Of a stretch of 64,000 bases of DNA, positions 49,401 through 62,200 are shown piece after piece. The stretch spans positions 1,159,561-1,223,560 of the forward strand of contig NW_019091403.1 in NCBI RefSeq assembly GCF_001949145.1, given 5' to 3'. The notes beneath the pieces are model-generated. The model was not told the origin of the DNA. It made no database searches and saw only the letters and a list, made by a program, of their open reading frames with translations. Position 1 is the first letter of the stretch, and the number at the start of each line of letters is the position of its first letter. The position numbers and the translations under genes were made by a program. The stretch is from Acanthaster planci (taxonomy: Eukaryota > Echinodermata > Asteroidea > Valvatida > Acanthasteridae).

Positions 49401-52400
49401 GACGCTGGTGGCCAAAAACACAGAAATGAATCATTGCAAACAAGAATGTGGGAATCAAAACATATTACCATAAAGAACAGTTTGGTTGAGAGTTCTCCAA
49501 TAGTTGCAATAGCAAGATTGGCTTCAATTTCAACTTCTTCACTCAGCATGAACAGGTCACCAGTTAAAATATTGTGTGACATAAGTGCTGCCTTTAATGC
49601 TTCCCTGCTGTTATTTGATTTATTACATCATTCCCCTGAGTCTATCCTGTTTAACAGTTAAAATTGGATTTGTCAAGTACCAAATTAAACAACCTCCAAA
49701 AGATTTTGAATGATAGCCTTAACTTGGACTAGCCAATTAAGTGTGTGTCAACCTGAGATCTGGATGAACCAATTAAAAGCTTGTCTTACCTGAGATGTCT
49801 TCCTCTTCTTTTTCATCAATGTCCCTCCCTCGTCCCTTCTTCACTTTCTTGGTCTTAATTTCTCTCGAGATGCCTTGTCCACCTCCTTTATTGCCACTGC
49901 TTCCTCCTCCAGCTGTAATTATAGCACAAACAGCCTATCAATCATTGTGGCAATCTCGGCTGAGGCCGCAGACAGCTCTAAATCAACAAACTATGCCTAA
50001 CCATGTTCAAAAGGTTGGTCTGTTGGTTCTTAATAGAACAGCCTCATTAATTTGCAACTTAAAAAAGATCCTTCCAAAGTTGGACAAAAACCTTTGATGT
50101 TTCGAAGAGATTACCTGGAACAAAGCAAGAAAAACAATCTCCAGTCATTATGTGAAAGCAGGAGTCTCAAATTATTGTAAGAAAAAAGTCATGAATAAAA
50201 CATGAGATGAGGAGAAGACTCCGCCTACTTGCTGCTTTGTTTCTTCTCTCCTCTTTCTTGTCTTTTTTGCCTTCAGTTCCTCTGGTGACAGCTGCAACAG
50301 CTTTCTTGTCAACTTGTAACAACAACTGTGGAGCACTTTTAGCATCCTGTGAGAAATAAGGTGCCAAGTTGAACCATTAAATGTGTTTTCATATGCGAGC
50401 TTGCAAGACAAGTTTACACTATTTGGCTTGGTAGCTGAGAAAAAATGAAATTTGCGATTTGTCGGTTCCCAATATATTTTTGACACATTCACTCCTTAAA
50501 TCTCACCTTCTCGGCTTTTTCAGACATGAGCTCATCAAACAAGCCCCGACATTCTGACAGAAACTTCTCACTACAGACAATCGTCTTACACAGAATCCTT
50601 GCTCCTGATTTCCCCCTTCCCGTCATGCATTGCTGCAGTAGCTGGTGGATATCATCCATGGTAAAGGAAGATGGAAGCAAAGGCTGATGGGAAAAAGACA
50701 CACAGCTCAACAAAAATTATCATTTACTTCATTACACCAATAACAAGTTAAATACTTAATATCATAATTCAAAGCATCTGTCCAAGGCTAGTTCACCATA
50801 AACTTTTAAGTCCCCAGATGTTCTTGAAATGGCTTCTATAAGAAACATACAATTTTTTTTGTCTGCAGGTAATGAAAAGCTTGATTGGTTGAGAGAATTG
50901 TGAAATATTCTGCCCTGTCCCGACAAAGACAAGGTTAGAGCATTTTCCAAATGGAGGCTGGAGCTAATTCAATGATGGTTCACTGAGGGAATAAACATGT
51001 GCTGGACCGGTCTTAAAGGTGTGTCTAAGACTGGCTCAGGAGAATGGACTAATGCCGGAGTTGCAGCTGAGGGCATAATCAGAGTTCAGTCTCTTGAGCC
51101 AGTCTTAGATGTTAGTTTAAGACCAACCAAGCACATTTTATTCCCTTTCATGAATAACCTTTTTAGTCAGAGAGTCAAGAGAAGTCAATATATGACGGAT
51201 TTCCAATGATTTTGTTGTAAAATTTTACTTCCATTATTCTGATCATTCCCATCCATTTTTTTAATAGTTGTCTAAAAGAATCTCCTTATACGGACTTGGC
51301 ACAAGCGTGACAAGCCACGTGCACACAGACTGTTGACCAATTACAATCAATTAACCTGTCTGGTATCCAGGTGCTAGTGCATTATTTACGCAGCGGGCAT
51401 TATCACTTCTCAGCGGGCATTATCAAATGTTAGTACAAGGTCAATTCGCATGATGTTGAATAGGGAGACTGTCTGAGGTATTTATGAATGACTGTTTAAT
51501 GACTGCTGTAATGTTGCAAAAGCTAAGAATGTAATTGATCAATAAAATTCAAACATTGTGCAGCAAAGCAACGTTTCATAAAGTGGCACGTGAGAATATT
51601 ACACAGCTACAGCTTAAATCTGTGGTACAACGCTTCCATACGGTGCCAATTTACACCAAGTTTGGTGAAATTGACCGCTGGCCCCTTACCACAATGTCAA
51701 TCCACGTTCCTGTAGACAAAGCCTCATCAATGCTGGCGTCCACCCTGTCACGAAGCTGACTCCCCACACAGCATGATGACAAGAACAAAAGACTCTCCGA
51801 TTTAAAGCGTCTCTTGATGTAAAGTTTGGCGTCTGTGATGCCAAGTCTAGCAAGAGCATCGTATTCTACAAATAAAGGTCAGATTGTTAGCCGGAGTCAT
51901 TTAAAGGGTCCGTATATTGTCTCCAAAGATCTAAATCCTTATCTTTTTTTATCAATATGCCACAAATATTTTTTAAAAAAATGTGGAATAAAGTTACTAA
52001 ATTTTGCTTAAACTTGTCACAAAGTGCATGTTGCATTCTGTAAAGTTAATAAAAACTTGATGCAATAAATACAATGTTAAAAACCTCTCTGGAACACTGC
52101 AGAATGCAAGAGGGCGCTCTTCGGTCTACATACATCAATGCAGCAAGCCAAATTGGTGTTTCAAAAAGAGATAGCTTTAAGTGTGAGCATGTTAAGTGCA
52201 TGCCGGTTGGCATACGGCTCCACTGATTAGACCAACCTCGCAACAACATATTGCTGTTATTGAATGATCTCCAATGTGCTTCATTTTTAGCTCAGTGGCA
52301 CCTTTCTGCCGTGCGACTCACCAAGGTATCCGTTCTGTGCATGGAATGAATCCACCCAAGCATTCTGTGTCTTGGCATAGAGGTCAGGAACGTACACAGC

Positions 52401-55400
52401 TTTGTCTTGGCGACCTCCCACAATGGACCCATTCAGACGTCCCTTGTCCACTAAATCTTGAAGGCAACCTGAATGAATTCCAGAGGATGACTTAGTTCCC
52501 ATAGGTATTCACAAATGACAGACAAAATGTTGCTTGCACACTCTCTCCATGGCACAATTGAGGTCCTAAATAAACTCTTCTCAATCAATGGTTGGTGATA
52601 TACTCTCTCTGCTGTCACTGGCATTTTCACCTGAACAACGCATTTCCATCCAATAATGACTTACCAAAAAATAGCTTCTCCGGAAACTTGAATTGGTTGA
52701 GAATGGTGATGACTGGTGTTGGTCTGCACAACAATGTGAACCAGAAAGATTAAATCCCTGAATACGACAAACCTGCTAATCACTCTAATCTGATGATCTG
52801 CATCAGACTAACCCCAGAAATTAGCCCACTATGACAAGTGTGGTTTTATGAGCATTTGAGGGTACTTACATGTAAACTTTAAAATATTCTTGCGTATGTC
52901 GAAGATCTTCAAGTCTAACAACACTGTATAAGTCATCACGCTTTCAATATTACAAACAGCAAAGATGTGTACGAAGCTGACAAAAAATGTTTAACTGGAA
53001 GGAATGTGACCATTAATACCTTGTGACAGCACTGAAAGCACCCCGTATCTGTGCTGTATGCCTCTCAATGAATGCTTTCGTGAAGATGACTCCAGGATCG
53101 TAGATATCCATCTGTCCTTGTATTACAGTGCCTAGACGAGCTTCAATCATCTACAAGGTTAGAGTCAGAATTGGTTGGAACCGAAAGGCTTATCTATAGC
53201 TCATAGTTCCCTGGTTCCCTGCTCATGACTTGGGGGCCCTGCATGCAAGTGGTATAAGTAATGTTTCTCTTTTCTTTGGCTTGTCTTCAACAGCCGACTT
53301 TATGAGTCTAATTATCATCAGTGAACATGCTATGAATTAGTATCAAATGCCATCATCATACTGTACAGTACAGGACCCCTACAGCAAAAGGCTGGTTCTG
53401 AACAGTGCATGACCATACCACTGTTGACCTAGAGATGCTTTCAAAGTAACAGTTGAACCACTGGGAACAAGTTTCTGGTCAAATAAATGTGACAGGAGGA
53501 GAAATCTACAGGGTGTACAAAATTTGAGACAAACTTGTAAGACACTCAACTACTTTGTTATGATCACAGCAACAACTAAACCAAAACAGATCAGAAACAA
53601 CATCTTGCCCTCAAAAACAAAACAAAACCCAAAGCTTCTTGCCTCTGAAAGGAAGCTTGCAGGTAGGTCATGTGACTTAGTCAACTCAGCAACGGTCACC
53701 TGACCAGCTTCTTGTAGCTGGTCATTGATGTCCTCTGACAGTTGGTCCGTGTAGTCTCTAGAGGGGCGGGGAATAAATGATGGGAGGAGTGAATAATAGG
53801 ACAAGATAATGGGAATTGTCACAACATCTGTTGAGTAATTACTAAATTCCTAGAAGGCGACTCATATGACCTAAGGGAAGTTTTGATGCCAGAATTCTCC
53901 GTATTCAAGGAAAAATCCTGCTCAAAGCATTCTTAGACAAAGTCAATCAGCACGCCAATTCTTTTTGGTAGAAACTACTTGATAGATGTCATAACTGTGG
54001 TGTTACTGTATCTCACACATAAATTCTTATAACTGAAATGCACGTTTGCAAATCACAGCACTGTATTGGTCACAGAGCTGCATGCAGTGCGTAGTCCCTG
54101 TCCACGAGCATTGTACAACTGCAGTAATGGGTTCTGATTATGGTTGCCGAATGAAACAGAAACAGCAATAACAGAAACATTAAGATACCTTGTAACCAGC
54201 TGGCCAAGTACCATGTGCAGTGATCGATCATGCTTAACGAGCTCGTTAGCTTTGGCTTCAATGTGAGAGAAGTCAACACCAAGAATCTGCAATAAGATGG
54301 TTGTACATTGACCACAAAATATCAACATTGACCACAAAATATCAACACTGACTACACATTACACTCTGATTTGAATTGAACACAAAATTTACTGAGTGGA
54401 TGATCATTCCCATGATGCAAGTCTTGAGTTGGAGACTTCATTATCCAACTGTAAAGGCAAAAAATGAAATTACAGAATATTACCTGTTGTAAATCCACCA
54501 GGTTGATCCGTCCTGTGTAGAAATAAAACAAATGTCATCAGAAGAAATATTCCTTGAATAACAGTAATATAACAGAAAGGAGACAATTTATAAAAGTTGA
54601 CCTATTCCGTCCACCAGAGTTGGGCAAGTGAATTTTAATACATGAAGGATATTGCCACCTAATGCGCTAGATAGATTTAGGGAAACTGACAGTTTCAAAA
54701 GACAAAATTCTGCCAACAGCAGCAGAGTAGAACAGATGTAGGTTTGTTGAATTACCTCCATGGTATATCAATTCATCTAAGATTTCTTTGCTAAGTTGAG
54801 CAGGGGTAAGATACTCCTTTCCATCCAATGTGTAAATCACCTCAATCAGTTTCAGCTCGATCAACTTATTGACGATCTCAATACAGTTTCGTTCAGATAA
54901 CCTGTATAGAATTGAATACAACAGCATCAGTAAATACATGTATTATCAGAAATTATAGTGCAAATGAAGACGTGCACATGCTAAGTTTGGTTCTCTGCAC
55001 TGTGAATAAAAAGACTTTCTCCTTTTCAGCATCAGTATCCCTCTGGCATGCCTGGCCTTTCGGGGGCAAATCTAGGAAATCTTCCAGGTGGTCATGGTGG
55101 GGCAATGGAAGGATCAAGCCTAAATAGTTGTGGACAGATAAACACATAGGTAATGCATTACATTGTTACTGATGCACTACCTCTATACCTGTCGTACCAG
55201 CAGGACATGTAGGATGTCATCTTTTGTATTGTTATTACTTTTGCTATTTTTATTCCATCTTTTTCTTTTAGTGTGTACCCCCGCGGAATCTGCACCTGTC
55301 TTTGTATACTCCCTTTGGCAGGGAGGTTTTTCTTTGAGGAAAATAAAGCCTGAATGTTATAGGAGCCCAATTTCACACGTGAAGTTTTTATGGTTGGTTG

Positions 55401-56062
55401 AGCATCTAGATGTCATGCATTATGCATGGTGTGAACCGTGGTTTGGCTTTGTTACACCCAAACTATAGCATAAGTCCCAACTATGGGACAGTCCCACCTG
55501 TAGTGCTGCAGTTGGGCTGGCCCAACTATTGTTGACCAATGTCTGTGGGAAATGTCTCAACGTTATCCAAGTCAATGTGTCTCACACTTGACACAATTCA
55601 TCTAAAATGTGGCACTTCATCTAGCCCTATCAGTATCACCGATGACATGACATTTGTAAACAACTTTGGCACATGCTGGGCACATCATGCACACAGGACC
55701 TGCTGTAGTTGGGCCGGCCCAACTGAAGCACTGTAGTGCAGTTTTGACGGGCCCAACTATAGTTGGGACTCATGCTATAGTTGGGGCGTAACAGCTTCAT
55801 ACGTGAGATTGCATATATCATGTTGTATACAGCTACCCTCATCAACCGTCAACACTAGGACTGTGCATGCTGTGTGACATGGTCAAACACTGCTTTTTAA
55901 TGGATACAGGTATCTTGTGATTTTTAAATTCGCGAAATCTGGTGGCATATTCCTGACTAGCAGCATCCAGCCATTATCTTACTTTTGTACAGAGCTAGTC
56001 AGCTGAACTCGTTGAAAATCTGCTGCGAGCCGCTTCACTTCTTCCCACTCCGAGCTCGCCAT
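46452..56062 (-). CDS. UFL1: E3 UFM1-protein ligase 1, complete
   Basis: Scaffold-type E3 that transfers the ubiquitin-like modifier UFM1 from UFC1 to targets such as ribosomal protein uL24 at the ER, together with DDRGK1 and CDK5RAP3. Nineteen coding exons in transcription order: 56062-55983, 54901-54756, 54512-54484, 54286-54189, 53757-53643, 53150-53020, 52723-52665, 52468-52322, 51865-51690, 50683-50507, 50346-50229, 49912-49790, 49404-49278, 48964-48798, 47936-47803, 47600-47520, 47246-47155, 47054-46920, 46719-46452. All phases agree, giving 800 aa (human 794). Signature blocks: [82 protein letters not shown], a basic Gly-rich linker, VRLFEKGV, and [13 protein letters not shown] near the end. 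No RING or HECT domain, as expected. Exon 5 ends at a GC donor (GAG|GCAAGA). Confidence 0.95.
54047..54150. repeat. Interspersed repeat copy in UFL1 intron 4
   Basis: The words GCAAATCACAGCA, TATTGGTCACAGAG, CCCTGTCCACGAGCATTGT and CGCAGTAATGG-like CTGCAGTAATGG occur in the same order as in a second copy at 62971-63080. Similarity is about 75-80% by eye. The family is short and non-coding, probably a MITE or SINE fragment. Confidence 0.6.
54306..54345. repeat. Exact 20-bp tandem repeat, two copies
   Basis: CATTGACCACAAAATATCAA occurs twice back to back just upstream (in UFL1 orientation) of exon 4. It is a minor local duplication. Confidence 0.8.
55451..55792. mobile_element. MITE-like element with 34-bp terminal inverted repeats in UFL1 intron 1
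   Basis: The left terminus starts GTTACACCCAAACTATAGC at 55451, and the right terminus ends GCTATAGTTGGGGCGTAAC at 55792. The 34-bp ends are reverse complements with three mismatches. Inside, CCCAACTAT / ATAGTTGGG words recur in both orientations, together with GGCTGGCCCAACT and GGGCCGGCCCAACT. At 342 bp with no transposase, it fits a non-autonomous DNA transposon. Diverged copies appear at 35545-35650 and 33875-34115. No unambiguous target-site duplication was seen. Confidence 0.75.
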
Positions 56063-56285
56063 GTTTACTGCATCATCACTGGTTCCCTGTTTCCTTTACC
56101 ACAACGTTTGATTCAGGTTGCAGAATGAAGGGTACCAGCTGTTCAAGCGAACGTGTCCCAAAAGTTTCACCTTTGAACCGTCAATCAATTAAGAGTATAC
56201 GACTGTTGTATGCAGTACGGGCACAGAGGTAAAATTGGGACATAAAACAGCTTCCACTTTGCTTCAGTTGCTACAAACATTCAAA
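56063..56285. promoter_or_regulatory. Bidirectional promoter between UFL1 and the coiled-coil gene
   Basis: Only 223 bp separate the UFL1 start codon (minus strand, 56062) from the start codon of the neighbouring plus-strand gene (56286). Both 5' UTRs and core promoters must lie here, unless a gene has an upstream non-coding exon. I see no convincing TATA box at a sensible distance from either start. The arrangement predicts shared, probably constitutive, expression. Confidence 0.6.
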
Positions 56286-59200
56286 ATGGCAGCCGACAGC
56301 AACGAAGTGCGTCGTGTGAACGTAAGTCAGTCCTTGCCCTATGGTTAGAAAATAGCAGTTTCTGGTTGTACATCAAAAAGCACATCGGTTTCGCAGTTAG
56401 TAGCATTCAGTTTGACTTTTGAGGATTCAAAGCTTTGCTTTCTAGCTTACCTCACCCCTTCCTTGGTCCCACAGTACAGGCTGAGCAAGCATGGAAAGTT
56501 AACATGGTCAAGCAGCATGTCAACATGGTCAAGTGTGCATGTGACCGTCATGGACCATGGTAACTCACCACAGTTCGGCGCGGTCATTAAAACGTCGTGG
56601 TGGTGTGATTTTTAGAAGCATCTTTTCAACTAAAATGAGAAAAAATGTTGCATCCAACTCCACTTTTCTTATCATCACGATCACGAAAATACTTAGGGGC
56701 AAATTGGTGTAACGGCATAGAAATTTCATGCAAACCGGAGTAGTGCCATGTCTGATATGATTTTTTTACTTTGCCATCTATGGTTTGCATAAACCTTACA
56801 GTTCTGGAAGTAGGCTAGTGTATGAAATTAAAACTAATTTGAAAGAAATCAGCCATTCAGTCATCATGGTCTTTGTCAGACAATGACCAGATGACAAAAA
56901 TGCATGAAGGCCCCGTGCATGACAGGCCCTCTGTATTCAGCTTTTTTTCCTCACATCTGGAGTAATGGCTTAGATGTTTACAAGTAATTCTTATTTACTT
57001 TCTATATGTTTATATTTTTGCGTTCCATTGGTGTAATTGCAGCAAAAGAAGACTGAATCAAATGTGAAGTTTCTGTCTGAAACCACACCAGTTGATAGAA
57101 ATGGAAGGAGGGTAAGCTCAGGGTCATCTTACAACATAACAAGGACAAAGTTCCTATACAACCCTGGGGTTCCTGTATCAACTGAGGAACAACGGGTCCA
57201 ATTTGAGGCAAGAAATAGTTAGCTTAGTAATGTCATATTACAGCACTATAGAGAAAAACCTTGGAGAAAGACTGAAGACTGGTTGAACCTATTTTTAAAA
57301 GGTTCTATTCATGATGTACTCTGATTTATTTAAAAAGCTGAATTGGATCTTATTTCCTGGAACCGCGGAAGCATTCTTGACATGAGGAATTTTTTTGTAC
57401 AGCTGGAAAAACAGGAAAAGACCAAGAGGAAGAAATCCAGAAAACGACGAGAGATGTCAGCGAGTTTGGATCCATATGAAACAGAAGACAAGGAAACTAG
57501 GCGACTGCGAGAACTTCGAGAGGTAATTGTTGTATAGTCAGTGCATGGCTTAATCGTCCTCTACCATTCATCTTTCATACCTGCTAGTCTTGATTTCAGC
57601 TGTCATATGTGTTAGTCTTGATTTCAAGTAGCTGTGTTCAAGTTCACTTGCTCAACAATACGTTGTTAGGTTTTTTACAATACATACTGTACACTGCCAG
57701 CTCCATTGTGTGCTTAAATATGATACATCCTGATATTTTACTTTATTTTCTCGTCTAGGGATCAGTGTCTGTGTAGATAAAGGATTCTTGACACTGTTGC
57801 CCTCCTCTGCTCTGAATACCCTGGCCACATCCCACCCCTTCCCCACCCCTTCCCTAACCCGTTCCCCCACCTTTAGCCTGATCTTCCCCCATCTCTTCCC
57901 CACCTCCACCCACCGCATCCCACCTGTGAGCTCTGATCCTGATTTTCCTTATCTTGAAAATCCTAAATTTGTTAATTTGCATGCTGGAAGTGAGATGTAA
58001 GCCTATGATGTTAAGAACACCAATCATTGCCATAAATTACTGAATCTAAAATTACTAAATTACTGAATCAGTTATACTAAATGTGATATAGCTTTAAAAA
58101 GTTTTGCTTTTGTGTCATTTTTGCATGCGTTGATTAACACTCTCTGCATATCATGGGGTATTTTCCTAAGCCTAATCATTGTCCATTTTGTCTGAATAAT
58201 CTTTGCATGCTTCTTAATTTGGATGCTGGGTACTATAAAAAACCGACAGTGCATACTTGCTGGAGAGACTAACAAGGATGTATATCAGCGCTTGAAAACC
58301 TTGATGTTGGTAAGATGGATGATTGTAAAACAGGTGTTGGATACATGCATGTGTAACTGAGGTTGTGTTTAAGTTTGTATTTGTTCATTTGTTGCAACTT
58401 AACTTATTCCTTGTCCTTTTTTAAATGTACTCTTATATTTGGCTAAGTTGTAGAGTACTGTCATAGTGTCAAGTAACTCCACTGCACAGTCAAACAATTC
58501 TAGCACTTCACCGCACAGTCAAACAATTCTAGCACTCCACTGCACAGTCAAACAATTCTAGCACTCCACTGCACAGTCAAACAATTCTAGCACTCCACTG
58601 CACAGTCAAACAATTCTAGCACTCCACTGCACAGTCAAACAATTCTAGCACTTCACTGCACAGTCAAACAATTCTAGCACTCTACTGCACAGTGTGCCAC
58701 CAATTTGCCATACGTTTTCGTAGGGATGCTACTTTTTTGGAGTTCTAGCTTTTTTTAGGCAGCAAGTTGTCTTCTTGGAGTGGAAAGAGTCAATTACTCT
58801 CAAGGAAATTGCTCATCACTAGCATTTTGTAAGAGTTGTAAGTTGGTCTTTTTTACATGTGAGCAAAGCTCATGAGTGTGATGTTAAGGTAAAGCTTTCC
58901 AAGTTTTCATCTGCATTATTCCCAGTACATTGTATTTGTCAGGATATCAAACTGAACTACATCAGATTGTAAGCTGAATGTATTCAAATCAAATATTCTT
59001 AGGCACACTTCGTGGGGTGTGGTCATGTACATGTATAAATGTCAAGATTTCATCAATAATAGCACTGTTAACACAACATTCTGTTTAAAAAGGACATTGA
59101 CTGGTCCCAGTCATTTGTTTGTCTTTGTTTTCATTCCTGATAATACATGTACGAGGTTCCTGTTATAAATGTCTGAGAGAGGTTTGAGTGGACTTACCAT

Positions 59201-62200
59201 CACATTGGTGGAGGGTCACGTATTCATCTGCTCATCTTGTTTCGTTCCTGCATTCTTGTTGTGAACATTCATCAACTGTTAACTATGAGAGTTTTTGTTA
59301 CAGTTTTTGTTAGTATTTTGATTTTCAGGTCTTGGTAAATAGTTTTGCTGCTGTTGCTTGATTCCAAGGAGATACATTTTCCATTGGAGATACATTTTCC
59401 ATTGGAGATACATTTTCCATTGGAGATACATTTTCAGTCGAGGGAAATTACGTGTACTTTGTCACTTGAACTTTCATAATTTCTATATGATCGCATGTTC
59501 ACATTGAAGAGGTTTTAGTACATGTATGGGTTAGCAGTTTGATTCTTTTTGAGGAAGTGCATTTTGATGAAGGGATTTTTTCAAGATGGCAGCGTGACCG
59601 AGTCATTACTGCAAAGGTCATGACCCCTGGAATCGCCATGTAATTCCAGGCTCGATACATCTACATATCTTTGATGTTTCATAGATTTTTTTCTAAGGCT
59701 TTCCAAGGCTTCTAATCTCACATTTAATTTCTTTCTCTGCACATTTCATAAGTTAGCTAACAGTTTGACCGAATAAAATCCTTATGATGTGGAATGTATA
59801 CTTACATTGGTATTTTTCATTTTGTTATTCAGCACCATATGGGTGTTTTGGATGATCTGACAAAGCTTCGGAACCACTACTACTCAGTCTACATGAGCAA
59901 GTTGAATGACCGAGTAGAAGACCAAAGGAGAGAGATTCAGAGACGGACAGACCAGCTGAACCGAAAGATTCTCATGAAAGAACTGAAAGAAGTAAGGCTA
60001 AGGACTTGGCTTTCATTGTGAAAAAACTTAATATTGGGCCAACTTTTAACTCCCCCCTTGATAAAATGGACATGACAAAATTGATGTCTTCAATAGTTCA
60101 TTAGACAGGTTTTAACTACTTGACGCTGAATGATTTGGAAACACACCAAATTTTCCTTAGTTGTTCCACGGAGGGCGTGTGCACTTCCGTGGTTAATGTA
60201 TTAAGGGGTCATGCTTGGTTGGGTCAAAGCACAATTGCAAGGTTGAAAAATTTACGGGTAAAAAAACCTGTCTCCAGCAGCTTTTTGGGGTAAGAAAGTC
60301 AGGTGTCATCTCACGGTAGTACAGTTTCAACGATCAGGCTGTAAACACTGAAGTAGTCTTGGGATTGCAAAGTGAAGAAATCGGGAATGAATGCCAGCTA
60401 TGTTCTTCAGACATATTTTTATTGCACCATGCTAAGGAACAGTGGATTTGGTTTCTTGCACAAGCATATTTTCCTGTTGGTTTGGGACTCGAGGTACCAG
60501 TTACAAGAGTCCAAAATGTTTGGAATTACCCAGGACAGTCGGCAAGACTTAGAGCATGTACGGGTGGGTTTTATTTCTCCTTGTAAGTTAGGACTTACAC
60601 TGACCAGGTTTTGGTATAAAAGACCCCTGTTCTCATCATGTTGTGTCCTTCAGTTTGGACTTGAGGTGTTAATCCCATTGGATGAAGGAAAATGGATCTT
60701 TGCATTTGGTTTCTTACAGAAGAGGGAGTCGCACAAAGTGAAGAAACGATTTGAGAAGTCTTCCTTGAATCATGACAACACCTTCCTGGAAAACCTGCCT
60801 CGGACAAAACTCCACCAGGTAAAGACAAAGTCCCCGCATCATAGATTTTTGTTCATCCAGTCCTCCCCATTTCGGCAGAAAATTTCCCCTTTTTCACTTT
60901 GTTTCCGCTTCTAAAATTTCTGCCAAACTGCAATTTTGACACGCCTATGTATTACTGGAAACTGACGATGTAATCTTGTGCATGTACTGTAATACGACTT
61001 GTCCAACCTACCCAAACTGTCAGTGCAGTGCACGTTGCGTGAGCCATGTCCATGGCAGTGCTCTCTTTTAACGCGTACCAGCTGTGAGATGGACATGATA
61101 CATGGACGTGAAACTGAAATCGTTCTTGGACGAAAATGCCCTCTATGGACAAGCCATGTTGTGATTAACATTGTATGCATCATGCGGCAGCTGGTTTCGC
61201 TAGGAACCGCAGCAAAGAATGTTTGGATCCAAGACTAAGCACTGCTGTGAAACCGACCACAATTATGTCAAGTGTGCAAGCACCATGCGGTGAATCTTTC
61301 ACTAAATTTTGCGCTGAATTCGCGCTGAACTTCTCGATGAATCAACGCATTCAGGAGAGGGAAAATTAGTGCGGACTGGCCATTTCAGATGACATAAACT
61401 CTTCTGGAATTGTATGGAATTGGTGAGTATGTGTGGGACTGTACATCATCACGGATATGGAGTGGACTCCTGTACAATGTAGCATTTATTTTTACGTGTT
61501 CATGGTAATATGGAGAATATTCTGATTTTTCATGAAAAATTCGTAATTTTGGGGAGAAGGGTTCCAAATTCTTGATAGCCAATTTTCGGAGGTCTGTACA
61601 TCTCAAGAGAGAGATTTCTGTCGTAGAAATTGCATTATTATGCCAAAGAGTAGCATATTGAGTCACAATCAAACATATTTTAAAGTTTTTGCCCTTTTTA
61701 AAGTATGAAAATGAGTGGGTGTAATTCTGGGAGACATTTGATGATATTTTAACACTGGAATCAGGGGGGAAATTCAGTGAACGCTCCAAATTCAACATTT
61801 TTAATCGTATTACATTGTTTTGGAACAGAAGGTGATTTTTTTGACTGAGATAAATAATTCACTGAAGAGTGTTGTCCCTTTTGCAGTCAAAATTTTAAGA
61901 ATGGATTTACAAGTAGGTACAGTGTTGAGTGCAAATCAGAGGATTCTAATAAATTGATTGGTTCTTGTGACTGAAGGTCATTTGCCTGGAGGAGAAACTG
62001 ATGAAGGAAGGAAAGTTGAGGACCATTGAAGACTTGGAGAAATTCTGGAGTGACATTGAGAAGCCCGAAAACTTTGCATTGATGTTTGGAGGTGGGGAGG
62101 CACCGGCGACTGTTGGATATGGGACTCATGTTGGCTCTCAGGAAGACATCCACACAGGTATGACTACAAGATGATGATGATGTTTGCCATGGTCACCGAT

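Noticed and set aside
49795-50097. 100-codon plus-strand frame rich in S/F/L/P
   Set aside because: Antisense shadow of the basic, glycine-rich UFL1 exon 12.
58485-58692. Regular direct repeats as a possible CRISPR array
   Set aside because: Repeat units are contiguous with no unique spacers, no cas genes are present, and the context is a eukaryotic intron.
60372-60914. 180-codon open frame on the plus strand
   Set aside because: It overlaps true exon 5 of the coiled-coil gene in another frame; the true frame (KRESHKVKKRFEKSS) is supported by splice sites and phase.
61385-61798. 137-codon minus-strand open frame
   Set aside because: Lies within an intron of the plus-strand gene, composition is AT-driven and no family was recognised.
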